Shown piece after piece: positions 15,463 to 64,000 of a stretch of 64,000 nucleotides of DNA; within the stretch, counting starts at the first letter, position 1, and each line of letters begins with the position of its first letter. The stretch is from Amorphochlora amoebiformis (taxonomy: Eukaryota; Cercozoa; Chlorarachniophyceae), in assembly GCA_054601695.1 (NCBI GenBank), contig BAAHQB010000029.1:186001-250000 (forward strand), read 5' to 3'. The position numbers and the translations under genes were made by a program. The notes beneath the pieces are model-generated. The model saw only the letters and a list, made by a program, of their open reading frames with translations. It had not been told where the DNA came from and ran no database searches.

Positions 15463-15914
15463 GGGGAGGTCTCCTGTGCCACTGCTATCCGTAACGGCGG
15501 CGTTGATTCTAGTATTTTCTGTGTCTCCGAAGCGTTCACTTCGCCGAATAAATGTCAGAGATTAAAAAAATAGAAAGCCTAACGAACCGGAGGTTTTGGT
15601 GGATAGCTGTGGGGTGCAAGCAGGATTTATGGAGGATACTAGGCGCACGGTTCACCTATTTCAGTTATATATGGACTATGCTGCGTTTGACTTGCGTTTT
15701 TCCAGCCCCACTTGCCGCATCACGCAGAACTGAGCAGAAGATCCGTTGTGGTAACACACCCGAATCCAACCGTTGACTCTTAGAACATATTGCTGTACCC
15801 CAGTCTCTCCGAGAACTTTCACTTCGCGGCGGGCAGAAGTCTACAAATGAATCTGGGTGGGGTTATACACAAATTGAGCATCGATGGAAATTGAGTCCAG
15901 AAACAAACTGTCAG
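15463..15914. promoter_or_regulatory. Divergent spacer between EF-hand and RanBP genes
   Basis: The minus-strand EF-hand gene starts at 15462 and the first readable exon of the plus-strand RanBP gene starts at 15915. The spacer is of normal base composition, without (TA)n, so it likely holds both promoters and the first exon(s) of the RanBP gene. No TATA box or other element could be assigned. An open stretch in frame upstream of ATG 15462 may be 5' UTR. Confidence 0.4.
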
Positions 15915-20629
<4,715 letters not shown>

Positions 20630-20810
20630 GATAATTTCCCCTAGCTTCTGAGCAACAGAGAACGAGAGTACATTCCTCAACTTAAGCATAGCATTGTAAT
20701 TTTAAATTTATTAGGCCGTGATCAGGAGTAAGATGTGTTTATGTAGGGTGAACCTATTGTTATCACGATTGTGTGTATATGTGATGTTGCCGATATACAT
20801 ATTATATATG

Positions 20811-20853
<43 letters not shown>

Positions 20854-20865
20854 ATAATATATATG

Positions 20866-20907
<42 letters not shown>

Positions 20908-21454
20908 ATATATAAATATATATATATAGATATACAATCTAGACAACAAATACATATATACATATATAATATATATAATATATATATATATATATATGTC
21001 ATAGTATATCCTAGATATCTAGTATATATCTAGATATATATATGTATATATATATATATATATCTAGTATATATATCTAGATATATATATATATATATGT
21101 ACATATATACTCTATACTAGATATATATATATATATGTGTTGTCTGTTTTCTAGCCCGTCCCCCAGATATCTCTAGCATTTAGCAAGTAACTTATGATAT
21201 AATATAGTATCACGTGTCATATTCTAGATATTATGACTCATATATACCAGATCTAGTAGATAGTTACCTCTTGTAACACCTCTAGACCTAGGTTACCCTA
21301 TGGTACTGCGACTAGCTAGCTCTAGCTAGTCTAGTAGCTAGTGCTAGTAGATATACACCTAGATACACATACACACATATATATATATATATAGACTAGA
21401 TCTAGTAGATGTATCTATCTAGCACTGTGAGTCTATATATATCCAGTATCTAGA

Positions 21455-21504
<50 letters not shown>

Positions 21505-21740
21505 TAGATACTAGAGATATACTAGATATATCCAACTTTCCATGGACAGCTTTGAGATGTAAGAAATGTGATAGCGGACTGATGACTTATATAACGCGAA
21601 GATTAGGCTTGAACATGTACACAGCAAAATTCGTGGTACACTGTACCTACTGCGCTGAAAGGTCTAGCTATTCCATTATTGTCGTTTGGCAATCTTCACG
21701 AGCAAACGCCGTATCGGAATTATCTATCCCGTGACAGCAC
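20630..21740. other. Spacer between convergent genes; CTAG-rich island
   Basis: Lies between the RanBP stop (20629) and the MST kinase stop (21741). About 20780-21530 is (TA)n mixed with many CTAG tetramers (TCTAGATATCTAGT, CTAGCTAGCTCTAG). Positions 21540-21740 are of ordinary composition and open in one plus-strand frame, but no support for a gene was found; this is probably shared 3' UTR and terminator DNA. Confidence 0.6.
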
Positions 21741-22191
21741 TCACGTTGAGCTCACCTCCGCGGTCTTAGTCTTCAGCATTTGCTGCAGTCTTGCGATTTG
21801 GTCGTTATAGAACTTCTCCAGCTTCGCGATCTCGGCCTCCTGAGAGCACAGGTTTTGGGAGGGTAGGGTTAGGGTTACGGTAGGTTGAATATGGTGGATC
21901 TCACCTTAGCCTCATTCATCATGATGATTTGTTGCTTGATATCTAATATCGACGCATCAGAGCCTATCTGCAAGGATTTCCCTTTCTGATAATAGCCAAC
22001 GAAGCTCTCGTCCTCTTTGTTGTCCTATTAATATATATATATATATATATTATATTATATTATATCATATATATATATATATGTATATATATATATTATA
22101 TATATATATATATGTGTGTTGTATATATATATATGTGTGTATATATGTGTATATTATATATGTATATACATAATACACACACATATTATAT

Positions 22192-22244
<53 letters not shown>

Positions 22245-22352
22245 CACACATATATATTTAACTTATTATGTACATGCACACATAAACATATATTTGTGTG
22301 TACAGGGGTAATGGAATGCCTGTGGTACATGTTTGTATAATATCTACACGCA

Positions 22353-22404
<52 letters not shown>

Positions 22405-22511
22405 TTATGTTATAGATACGCTCGCGAGTAAATGTTAACAAGCCCCAAAAATATGACCTCGAAAGTGAAATCTCACCCTAACTTAACATCCATATATACA
22501 TCTAAAATATG

Positions 22512-22597
<86 letters not shown>

Positions 22598-22607
22598 ATA
22601 TGTGTTT

Positions 22608-22674
<67 letters not shown>

Positions 22675-24313
22675 TATGTAATCATAAATAAGAAATTTTA
22701 TTGTTATGTTCAAGCCGTAATACGTACTATTTTTTGTCACGTGTTCACCTCCTTCTCTTCGTTCCCAAGATTTTGTAGGTAATGCTTCATGAAGTACGGT
22801 TGGGTGTTATTGTCAACTTTTTTCTTGTTGCCTGTCTTGGCCACTTTCATCGTACCGCTGTTAAACTCCTCGTCCTCGTCCTCATCTGCGCCGAACTCCT
22901 CCTCCTCAGGAGATCCGAAGTTCACGGTGCCTGAGGCAACCATCGTCGTGTTACCCTTTGGAACCTGCACGATGATATTCATTCATTAATAGCAAGACTA
23001 GATATGCATAATCACTTGAGAGAAGGGATGAACACGTAAGATTATGAGAATGTATGCTAGCGGTTGGGACGGGACAATACCATGGTCATGGTGTTGAATC
23101 CTGCCTCCTCAGTACCCTTCACTCTAATCGTGTTATTATTATCCTGCTCGTCGTCGGACGAATCCGAGGAATCCCCTGAATCAGATCCCGAGCCCTCTCC
23201 GTCATCCTAAGAAAGACTATTACAGCACCAACCACAAACGGGTAGTTTGGTGGATTACCTCCATCTCGGCGTTTCTGTAGTCCTCAATGAGTTGCATACA
23301 CTCATCTACGAAGTTCGCCATAAGTGTCTTCGACGGTGCACTCTTTATGAACGGATGCTTGAGAAGAGACGCCGCAGTCGGCCTCTTCTTTGGGTCTTTT
23401 ACTAAACATTGAGCTACGAAGTCCTTGAACACATTGGACCATTTTCCCTTTCCGAGCGTCGGCGGAGGGCTTTTCGGGATCAAAAAGATCGCTCTCATGG
23501 GGTGTACATTGCTATGGGGTGGCTCTCCAACAGCGCACTCGATAGCAGTGATCCCGAGCGACCAGATGTCTGCCTTGGCGTCGTATCCGGTCCGCTTCTC
23601 GGTGAAGACCTCCGGGGCCATCCAGTAAGGTGTCCCGATAACAGTCTTGCTTTTGGCTAGAGTATTCGTGAGCTCCTTGGAGACCCCGAAGTCCGCCAAC
23701 TTACAGTCTCCAGCGTGGTTCAACAGGATATTGGCGGCCTTGATATCGCGGTGGATCTTCTTCCTCTCGTGGAGATACTGTAAGCCCAGCAGTGAGTGCT
23801 TCATTATCACCGCGATTTGGTTTTCGTCCAGGGTTGTCTCGCAAATGGCCATGAGATCACAAATGGCACCTGCCCCGCAGTACTCCATGGCAATCCATAT
23901 TCTGCCATCCTTCTCGAAGCTTCCCTTGTAGGCAACGATGTACTTCGACCTACATTCCTGTAGATAGGAACAAGTCACAACGGAAATGAATTTGTTACTT
24001 ACATCCCCCCAACAACATACTTTCTGTATCTAGTACCCAAGATGGATATGGTATTCTCCAATTTACGTATAGTTCTCAGAAGGACAGTCTCTCACGAAAA
24101 ACATACATTTCTGGTCACCTTGAGAATGTTGATTTCCTTCTGCAGATCTGCAGCGTCTTCGTTTTCAACTTGAAGGACTTTGATAGCTACTGTGGTTCCA
24201 TCTCTCTTGTCTAGGGCCTTAAACACAGCGCCATACGATCCCTCTCCAAGTTTAGCATTGATTTCGAAGATTTCCTCCGGGTCTGCGTCCGAAGACTTTA
24301 CCAGTTTCGCCAT
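21741..24313 (-). CDS. MST/Hippo-type Ste20 kinase, 488 aa
   Basis: Serine/threonine kinase of the MST1/2 (Hippo, GCK-II) group. Exons (minus): 24313-24107, 23957-23259, 23206-23081, 22964-22749, 22024-21905, 21839-21741. All junctions are phase 0 and total 488 aa plus stop, almost exactly the length of human MST1/2. Visible motifs: glycine loop GEGSYGAV (23-30), VAIK lysine 45, [11 protein letters not shown] (138-148), DFG (158-160), activation segment [13 protein letters not shown] (173-185), HPFIKSA. The linker is acidic and keeps Thr-Met motifs (NTMTM, TTMV, GTMK) and PYFMKHYL; in animal MST kinases such phospho-TM motifs bind MOB1. The last two exons (417-488) form a charged helix, [18 protein letters not shown], in the SARAH position. 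The ATG directly follows a CAG acceptor, so a 5' UTR intron is likely. Neighbour of the HDAC gene, same strand, 1.6 kb apart. Confidence 0.93.
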
Positions 24314-25084
24314 CTGCCCCAAAAAAAAATCCCCAATCAATAAACGAAGAGATTCATGACTATTTCCTTTTGGTATAGCGATTGAAGAAAGATAAAAGGT
24401 GTGTTCCGCTGGAACCTGCTTGTTGGTCGCCCCCTTGCAGACCTCGCCAAAAATCGGTGTAACAATTTTCGGCCCACAGAATAATTTTTCGGCTGAAATG
24501 GCGGCTTCGTCGAAATTCCAGCACACTTTTCGCATTCACGAATGCTCCCGACGGATCAACACAATGATAAAATTTTACTTTCCCGGGTAAAGATCGATCC
24601 ATGGTTCACCTCCAGCACTGAAAAAGAACCCTGTACAATGATGGCAGCGGAGGTCGCCATTTCGAGCACGACTGCGCCAGTGAACGGCAGTTCAAACCAG
24701 CAGGTTTGGAGTGTACACTTGCCTCAAGTCGGAGCCATCCACCTACAGGTCTGCAATTGTATACAGTGTGTAAACTTACTAGCCTTGCCAAGCGTATGGT
24801 GCAAAAGTTTGATTGTAGTACTTCCGTAACCTCAATTTGGTTCTCGGTATATCATTTACAATGGAACTGTACGAAAATATTAGAAATCGGAAAGAAGGTG
24901 ATCAGGTGTATCGCAACCATTTAATCAGTACACGTTGGCCGGACGTACAACACTGATACTACTACGTTGTACTAGCAATGTGACAATGTCTAGCATATTG
25001 TACGTACGCGTACATGTACATCTAGAACATGTATATGTCATACGGTATTACACTAAGTTAATACATGTATATGTATGTATTATA

Positions 25085-25145
<61 letters not shown>

Positions 25146-25225
25146 CTGGATGTTATATATCCGGTATATATATTATTTTATACATTATATATACTTGTAT
25201 GGTGTACATATAAGTATTATACATA

Positions 25226-25269
<44 letters not shown>

Positions 25270-25515
25270 TTATCTTTATATATATATCTAGTATATATAT
25301 ATATATATATATGTTTTTATAATACACGATAGTGACGATACATAATATCTATAGAATATATGTATTTATACATATGTATATATGTATATCATATGATATA
25401 TAATACATATAAGTATATGTACAGTACATGTATATATATATATATATATATCTAGATATATATATATATATATATAAATATATATATTATTATACATGTA
25501 TATATATATATATAC

Positions 25516-25573
<58 letters not shown>

Positions 25574-25675
25574 CATACATATATATCTAAATATATATAT
25601 CGATATATATATTTATATATATATATAAATATATATACACAAATATATATATATATATATACATATAATATACAA

Positions 25676-25706
<31 letters not shown>

Positions 25707-25913
25707 TATATAATGTACATATGATGTATACATATACTAAATTATATGTAGAGTCTCATTTTTGATCAGTTGATGGCCCCAAATTTTCACTAGTTTCACA
25801 TGTTCTAGATAATGTCTAGATTGTGATTGAACTTTCTAGATTTTGGAACGAGATAGACGAACACTAATTGAGATTAATTTAATTGGTTGGTCCGCTGCCC
25901 CTGTGCCTTGAAT
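24314..25913. other. Spacer upstream of MST kinase, downstream of HDAC gene
   Basis: Positions 24314-24930 are of normal composition and likely hold the MST promoter and 5' UTR; an in-frame extension of the first exon to 24535 is not needed. From 24931 the DNA turns into (TA)n with many CTAG and GTAC tetramers (for example TAGCATATTGTACGTACGCG and GTCTAGATT). No exon is seen. Confidence 0.6.
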
Positions 25914-53286
<27,373 letters not shown>

Positions 53287-53763
53287 AAACTAGGCCACTT
53301 CGTCAGATGAGGACCTCGAAAACCGCACGTGCAAGCTCACGAAATCCCAAGAACCAAAGGAATCGTCGTCCAATGTCACGCGGAGTGACGTGTCGTCTCT
53401 AATCATGCAGCCGAATTATTATTTTCCTTTTAATTCGGGATAATGGACATGACTGCACTGGGATGCGGGGGGACGTTTGTGGCACGTTTACCTTGCAGGA
53501 AGACAGATGAATACTTGTGACACAGCAATATATCACGCTTTAGATTGGGGGGCCGTGTGTTGAGGTGAAGGGGAAGGTGGACAGCGTACTTATTGGGGTT
53601 GATGTTTCATTAAATTGGCATGAATGCAATTTAAGGCTATTTCAGAGTACCCATATTAATATACTGTTCACACATACATACACATATATATGTATATGTG
53701 TGTGTATATGTATACATACATATGTATGTATGTATACATGTATATATACACATATATAAATAC

Positions 53764-53800
<37 letters not shown>

Positions 53801-54087
53801 ATAAATATTATATATATATAGATACATAATACACACACGTGCACATAATATAATACACATAAATTATGTCAAAGTATACATTACACATATACACATATAC
53901 ATACATATATATACATATACATACAGTTATTATATTATTAATATACAAACACACATAAACACACATATATATATATATATATATATACATATATACACAT
54001 ATACATACACATATATATATATATATATGTGTGTGTATACAATTGTATACATTGTATTTAGGAATAATATTATCCGAATATTGTACA

Positions 54088-54144
<57 letters not shown>

Positions 54145-54258
54145 AATATTATATAATCATTATATGTATATATATATACAGTATAACAATGCCGGGTATA
54201 CGTAAAATACTATGTAACACTTTATGTATGTGTGCATTTATATTATATAATTATACAT

Positions 54259-54292
<34 letters not shown>

Positions 54293-54719
54293 CATATATA
54301 TATATATATATAATTTAATATATATATACGATATATATATATATATATATATAATTTTATTGTATTACTAGTATTATAATATTATACCAAGTATTACCGT
54401 TGAAATGATACCGGATACACATACTTTAATTTGAATAATTAATTAACATTACTGTGCAATTTAGCTACTATCGAACTAGCTAATTCTGAAATTATTACGT
54501 ACATTGTACATGCATGATACTAGTGATATCGTGCCCATTTTCGTGGGCCGCAGTAACGCCACAGTTTGATAACTACTACAGTATTTAAATTATAACAGAA
54601 TATAACTAGTATGATAGCGTGTAGTATGACGAGTCATTGACGGAACTCTAGACACTATTCCGCCTTCATCATCTCAGAGACCTTAGTAGTACCCGACCGG
54701 CAATATTATACCAGAATAC

Positions 54720-55000
54720 ATATATATATATATATATATATCTAGATATATATATATATATACATATACTCTAGATACTAGATGCACAATTGATATCATG
54801 AATTTCTCATAGTATCTAGATATAACCTAGATACCACTAGACTAGTATATACTAGATATATTACTTTGTCTAGATAAACTAGATAAATAATAAATAATTA
54901 TATCGTATTAGTGTAGTTTATCATTCATGTACACACACATATCTAGATTTGTATTTTATAGTTTTTCTAGTATATGCATGAAATGGATCAGTGCTCTATG
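54720..55000. repeat. CTAG-rich island
   Basis: Dense CTAG tetramers (TATCTAGATATA, ACTAGACTAGTATATACTAG, TCTAGATAAACTAG) mixed with TA, resembling the island at 20990-21535. Confidence 0.7.
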
Positions 55001-55225
55001 TTCGATTTTTCCTAGGTATGCATATCATGATATTATACACCATGATATGCCTATATGTATATAAACTAGATAAAACACATACATGTATATATATATATAT
55101 ATTTAGATATATATATATATATATAGATATATTTATATGTAAATAATATAATATATTCATACAAACACACAATATACATAGAGCATATAGCTCATAAAAA
55201 AGTAGCATATAGCTCATGAAGCTAT

Positions 55226-55297
55226 CGTTGGACGAGAAGACCACCAGACATTAACGCTATGATGGATAACTTAACCGCGAAAGCGTCGGGATCTCCA
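55226..55297 (-). other. Possible alternative C-terminal exon of the plastid gene
   Basis: Directly after a TATATGTAG acceptor there is an open, partly hydrophobic frame (DPDAFAVKLSIIALMSGG) ending in TAG. It would continue a membrane protein naturally, but no in-phase donor links it to exon 55391-55316, which ends in its own stop. It may be an alternative end or a decayed exon. Confidence 0.3.
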
Positions 55298-55315
55298 TCT
55301 ACATATAAATGTCAT

Positions 55316-62178
<6,863 letters not shown>

Positions 62179-62535
62179 TCGACTGGTGGAGTGTGGTAAG
62201 AAGGGGCAACTGTGGGGGGGGGTTAGGAATCAATGCCGACAAAATGTATGAGGTTTCCAAGCAATCAAAGTCTCCTGGGAATCTCGAGAGAGATATGAAA
62301 GGATTATCAGGTATTTCCATCAATAATCATCCGGGATCCCCACCAATCCCCAAATCCCCAATCCCAGCTGCATCGTGAATCGTGATTTGATCAACGATCC
62401 GGGCTATTTGCAACATCGCTGCTCGGTGTTGTTGAGCCACATTAATAGGCACGAATCGGTAAAAGGGCGACTAAACTCGTTTCTGGTGAGACTTTCAACT
62501 GGAATATATAGAATTTTCCTCAAACCTGATATCGA
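62179..62535. promoter_or_regulatory. Divergent promoter region
   Basis: 357 bp of normal composition between the plastid-protein gene (minus, ATG 62178) and the C2-like gene (plus, ATG 62536). It includes a G run (62214-62222). The last part contains GATATCGAATGCGTTTCAG, which could be a 3' splice site for a spliced 5' UTR of the right-hand gene. Confidence 0.45.
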
Positions 62536-64000
62536 ATGCGTTTCAGCCTGAACGGCCGGATCATGACCGACTACAAACACGGTGACGATCTCAATGCTGG
62601 GTTAGTAGACGAGAAGCACTCTGTGGGTGATGAGGGAGACAAGTTGATTGGAGACATGTCCACCGTGCCCAACGTTGAAACAAAAGAGGATGTCCAAATG
62701 GAGGAGGTGCACAAGAAGACCAAGGCCCAGGTCAAGAAGGAGAAAGCACTCAGGAAAAAGAAGGAAAAGAAACAAAGGATAGAGAAGAGGGAGAAGGAAA
62801 AGGCACGGAAGAAGGCTGAAAAGGCTGAGAAGGCTGCAAAAAAGAGGAAGAAGGCCAAGGAAAAGGAGAAGGTAGCACAATCAGGCGTACTAAACGAACG
62901 CTGAGCATCCTGACGAGTGTTTTGCAGGCCAAGAGAGGATCAAGTATGATTGAGGAGGTTGATGACCCTGAGGCAGTCCAGGAAGCGATTGATGCTCAAG
63001 CTAAGGGCAAGCAGAAATTAAAGGAAGACAAGACGAAGACAACATTTCGTTTCCGCATAGCAGATCTGCGATTGAAACTCATTGGAAAGCGTGCAGGGCT
63101 TCCACCCATTTTCGTCGAAGCAGAGATGGGAGGTCTCTCGAAGGATGTCAAAAGTCAAGCTGGAGAGGAGAAGAAAGTCAAGAAGACTTCGAAGGAGAGC
63201 GGGGAGACGAAGGAAGTCTCGCTGCCGGTCGAGAAGACTGAAACCGAGATTTTGATCAAGAGTACCAACCGGTTCTATACAAGGCTTATGCGAGTCGACG
63301 GGAGCTCTGCTGATGACGAGCTTGTTATCAAGTTCTCTGGGACAGAAGAGGAGGGTATCTGGCAGGGAAGTTACGATAGCCTTGCTAAAGAGACTCTTAG
63401 CGTTCGAGTCTGGCACACAGCCCCTGGGTGGATGCCCAACCGCCTCATCGGCTTGCTTGAGCTTAATATGCTGGAAGTCGCTAGATCTACCATTGATCGC
63501 GAAGAAATAATCTATCGATGGACAGAAGGTAATCTAATCCTGTTTCCCTCGCTCCAGAATTACTCAATAACATGGCATTACACCAGGCAAATCTGGACGA
63601 GCTGAGGCACTGGCGATTCTAAACTTCAAATTCGAGTTGGAAGAGATCTTCAACTTCGAGATTCGCCTGTCGAAGTGGAAGGTGGAGCTCGAAGATGCCG
63701 AAGATATCGAACCTGAGACCTGCTCGTGCCTATCAAGCCAGGGGAATGAGCCGCCACTAGTCATCGGTTTCCAAATGCCGAATACACAAAAGCTGTGTGG
63801 CCCTTGTGTGGGCTGCTTTGGATCCTGTTTGCTCTGGTGTGGCTTTGTGGACTGGTGTGGTTGCTCTACCCTCTTGTACAACTGCATCGCGTACAAGGAT
63901 CTGCGATGCCTTAACCTCCCTATGTGCGGCTATACATGTCCTTGGCTTAACGAGGACACCCACGTCTACACCAAGAAAAAGACCGAGGGCACCTACATGA
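62536..64000 (+). CDS. Lysine-rich C2-like protein (3' incomplete)
   Basis: Exons: 62536-62871, 62928-63528, 63587-64000, continuing past the window. The introns are short (56 and 58 nt), GT-AG and in phase. ATG 62536 has an in-frame TGA nine bases upstream; if the CAG at 62543-62545 is an acceptor, the start is ATG 62563 (MTDYKHGD). N-terminal third: acidic, then a long Lys/Glu coiled coil (KKEKALRKKKEKKQRIEKRE and on). Middle: FRFRIADLRLKLIGKRAG and a later EELVIKFSG/LSVRVWHTAPGW/RLIGLLELNM pattern, like a C2 beta-sandwich (calcium or lipid binding), split by a Lys/Ser/Glu-rich loop. Then a second beta-rich part (ALAILNFKFELEEIFNFEIR) and a Cys/Trp-rich stretch (CGPCVGCFGSCLLWCGFVDW), perhaps lipid-facing. 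Resembles ferlin/DOC2-type proteins of alveolates only in general. Function not known. Confidence 0.75.

Larger units (their letters stand above)
53287..55315. other. Spacer between fusion-gene start and plastid-protein gene
   Basis: Positions 53287-53650 are of normal composition and likely hold the promoter and 5' UTR of the chromodomain gene. 53650-54370 is (TA)n and TG/CA repeats. 54371-54720 is complex DNA without a recognisable exon, faintly SINE-like near its end. 54720-55000 is again CTAG-rich. No gene is supported. Confidence 0.55.

Noticed and set aside
21705-21760. Intron of 32 nt after the last MST exon leading to an extra terminal exon
   Set aside because: Reading straight on gives a stop five codons later and a protein of the family's normal length.

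Overview
This is nuclear DNA of a eukaryote, probably a photosynthetic protist. Coding sequence is cut into dozens of small exons with GT-AG introns. Most introns are long and built of (TA)n. One gene encodes a membrane protein with a signal peptide followed by a transit-like stretch, the arrangement expected for a complex (red secondary-type) plastid. Together with a calflagin-like EF-hand protein this points to an alveolate or chromerid-like alga, but that is inference; the interstitial telomere-type repeat is CCCTAA/TTAGGG. I rebuilt gene models by hand from splice sites, reading phase and family motifs. Nearly all very long open frames in the window are poly-Tyr-Ile readings of (TA)n and are not genes.

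Layout. (1) 939-15,462, minus: about 29 exons of a protein carrying three calflagin/FCaBP-like four-EF-hand modules, running off the left edge. (2) About 15,915-20,629, plus: a Ran-binding protein (RanBP1 domain at the C-terminus, Nup50/Nup2-like basic N-terminus). (3) 21,741-24,313, minus: a complete six-exon MST/Hippo (Ste20-type) kinase, 488 aa, with Thr-Met motifs and a C-terminal SARAH-like helix. (4) 25,914-53,286, minus: about 46 exons read, all but one junction in phase, as a single gene joining an N-terminal chromodomain, a RanBP2-type zinc finger, basic/coiled-coil segments and a complete class II histone deacetylase. (5) 55,316-62,178, minus: a ten-exon plastid-targeted membrane protein, 402 aa. 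(6) 62,536 to the right edge, plus: a lysine-rich, C2-like protein, incomplete.

Between and inside the genes are (TA)n tracts, at least five copies of a tRNA-like SINE family ending in AACAA(TA)n (four of them in introns of gene 4), a degenerate telomere-repeat array inside an intron of gene 5, a fold-back inverted repeat, minisatellites, polypurine tracts, and CTAG/GTAC-rich islands that fall mainly in the spacers between genes.

The genes do not form one pathway. They cover calcium sensing, Ran-dependent nuclear transport, Hippo-type signalling, chromatin repression and plastid function. The most notable object is the chromodomain-zinc finger-HDAC gene: it would couple binding of methylated histone tails to deacetylation in one polypeptide.
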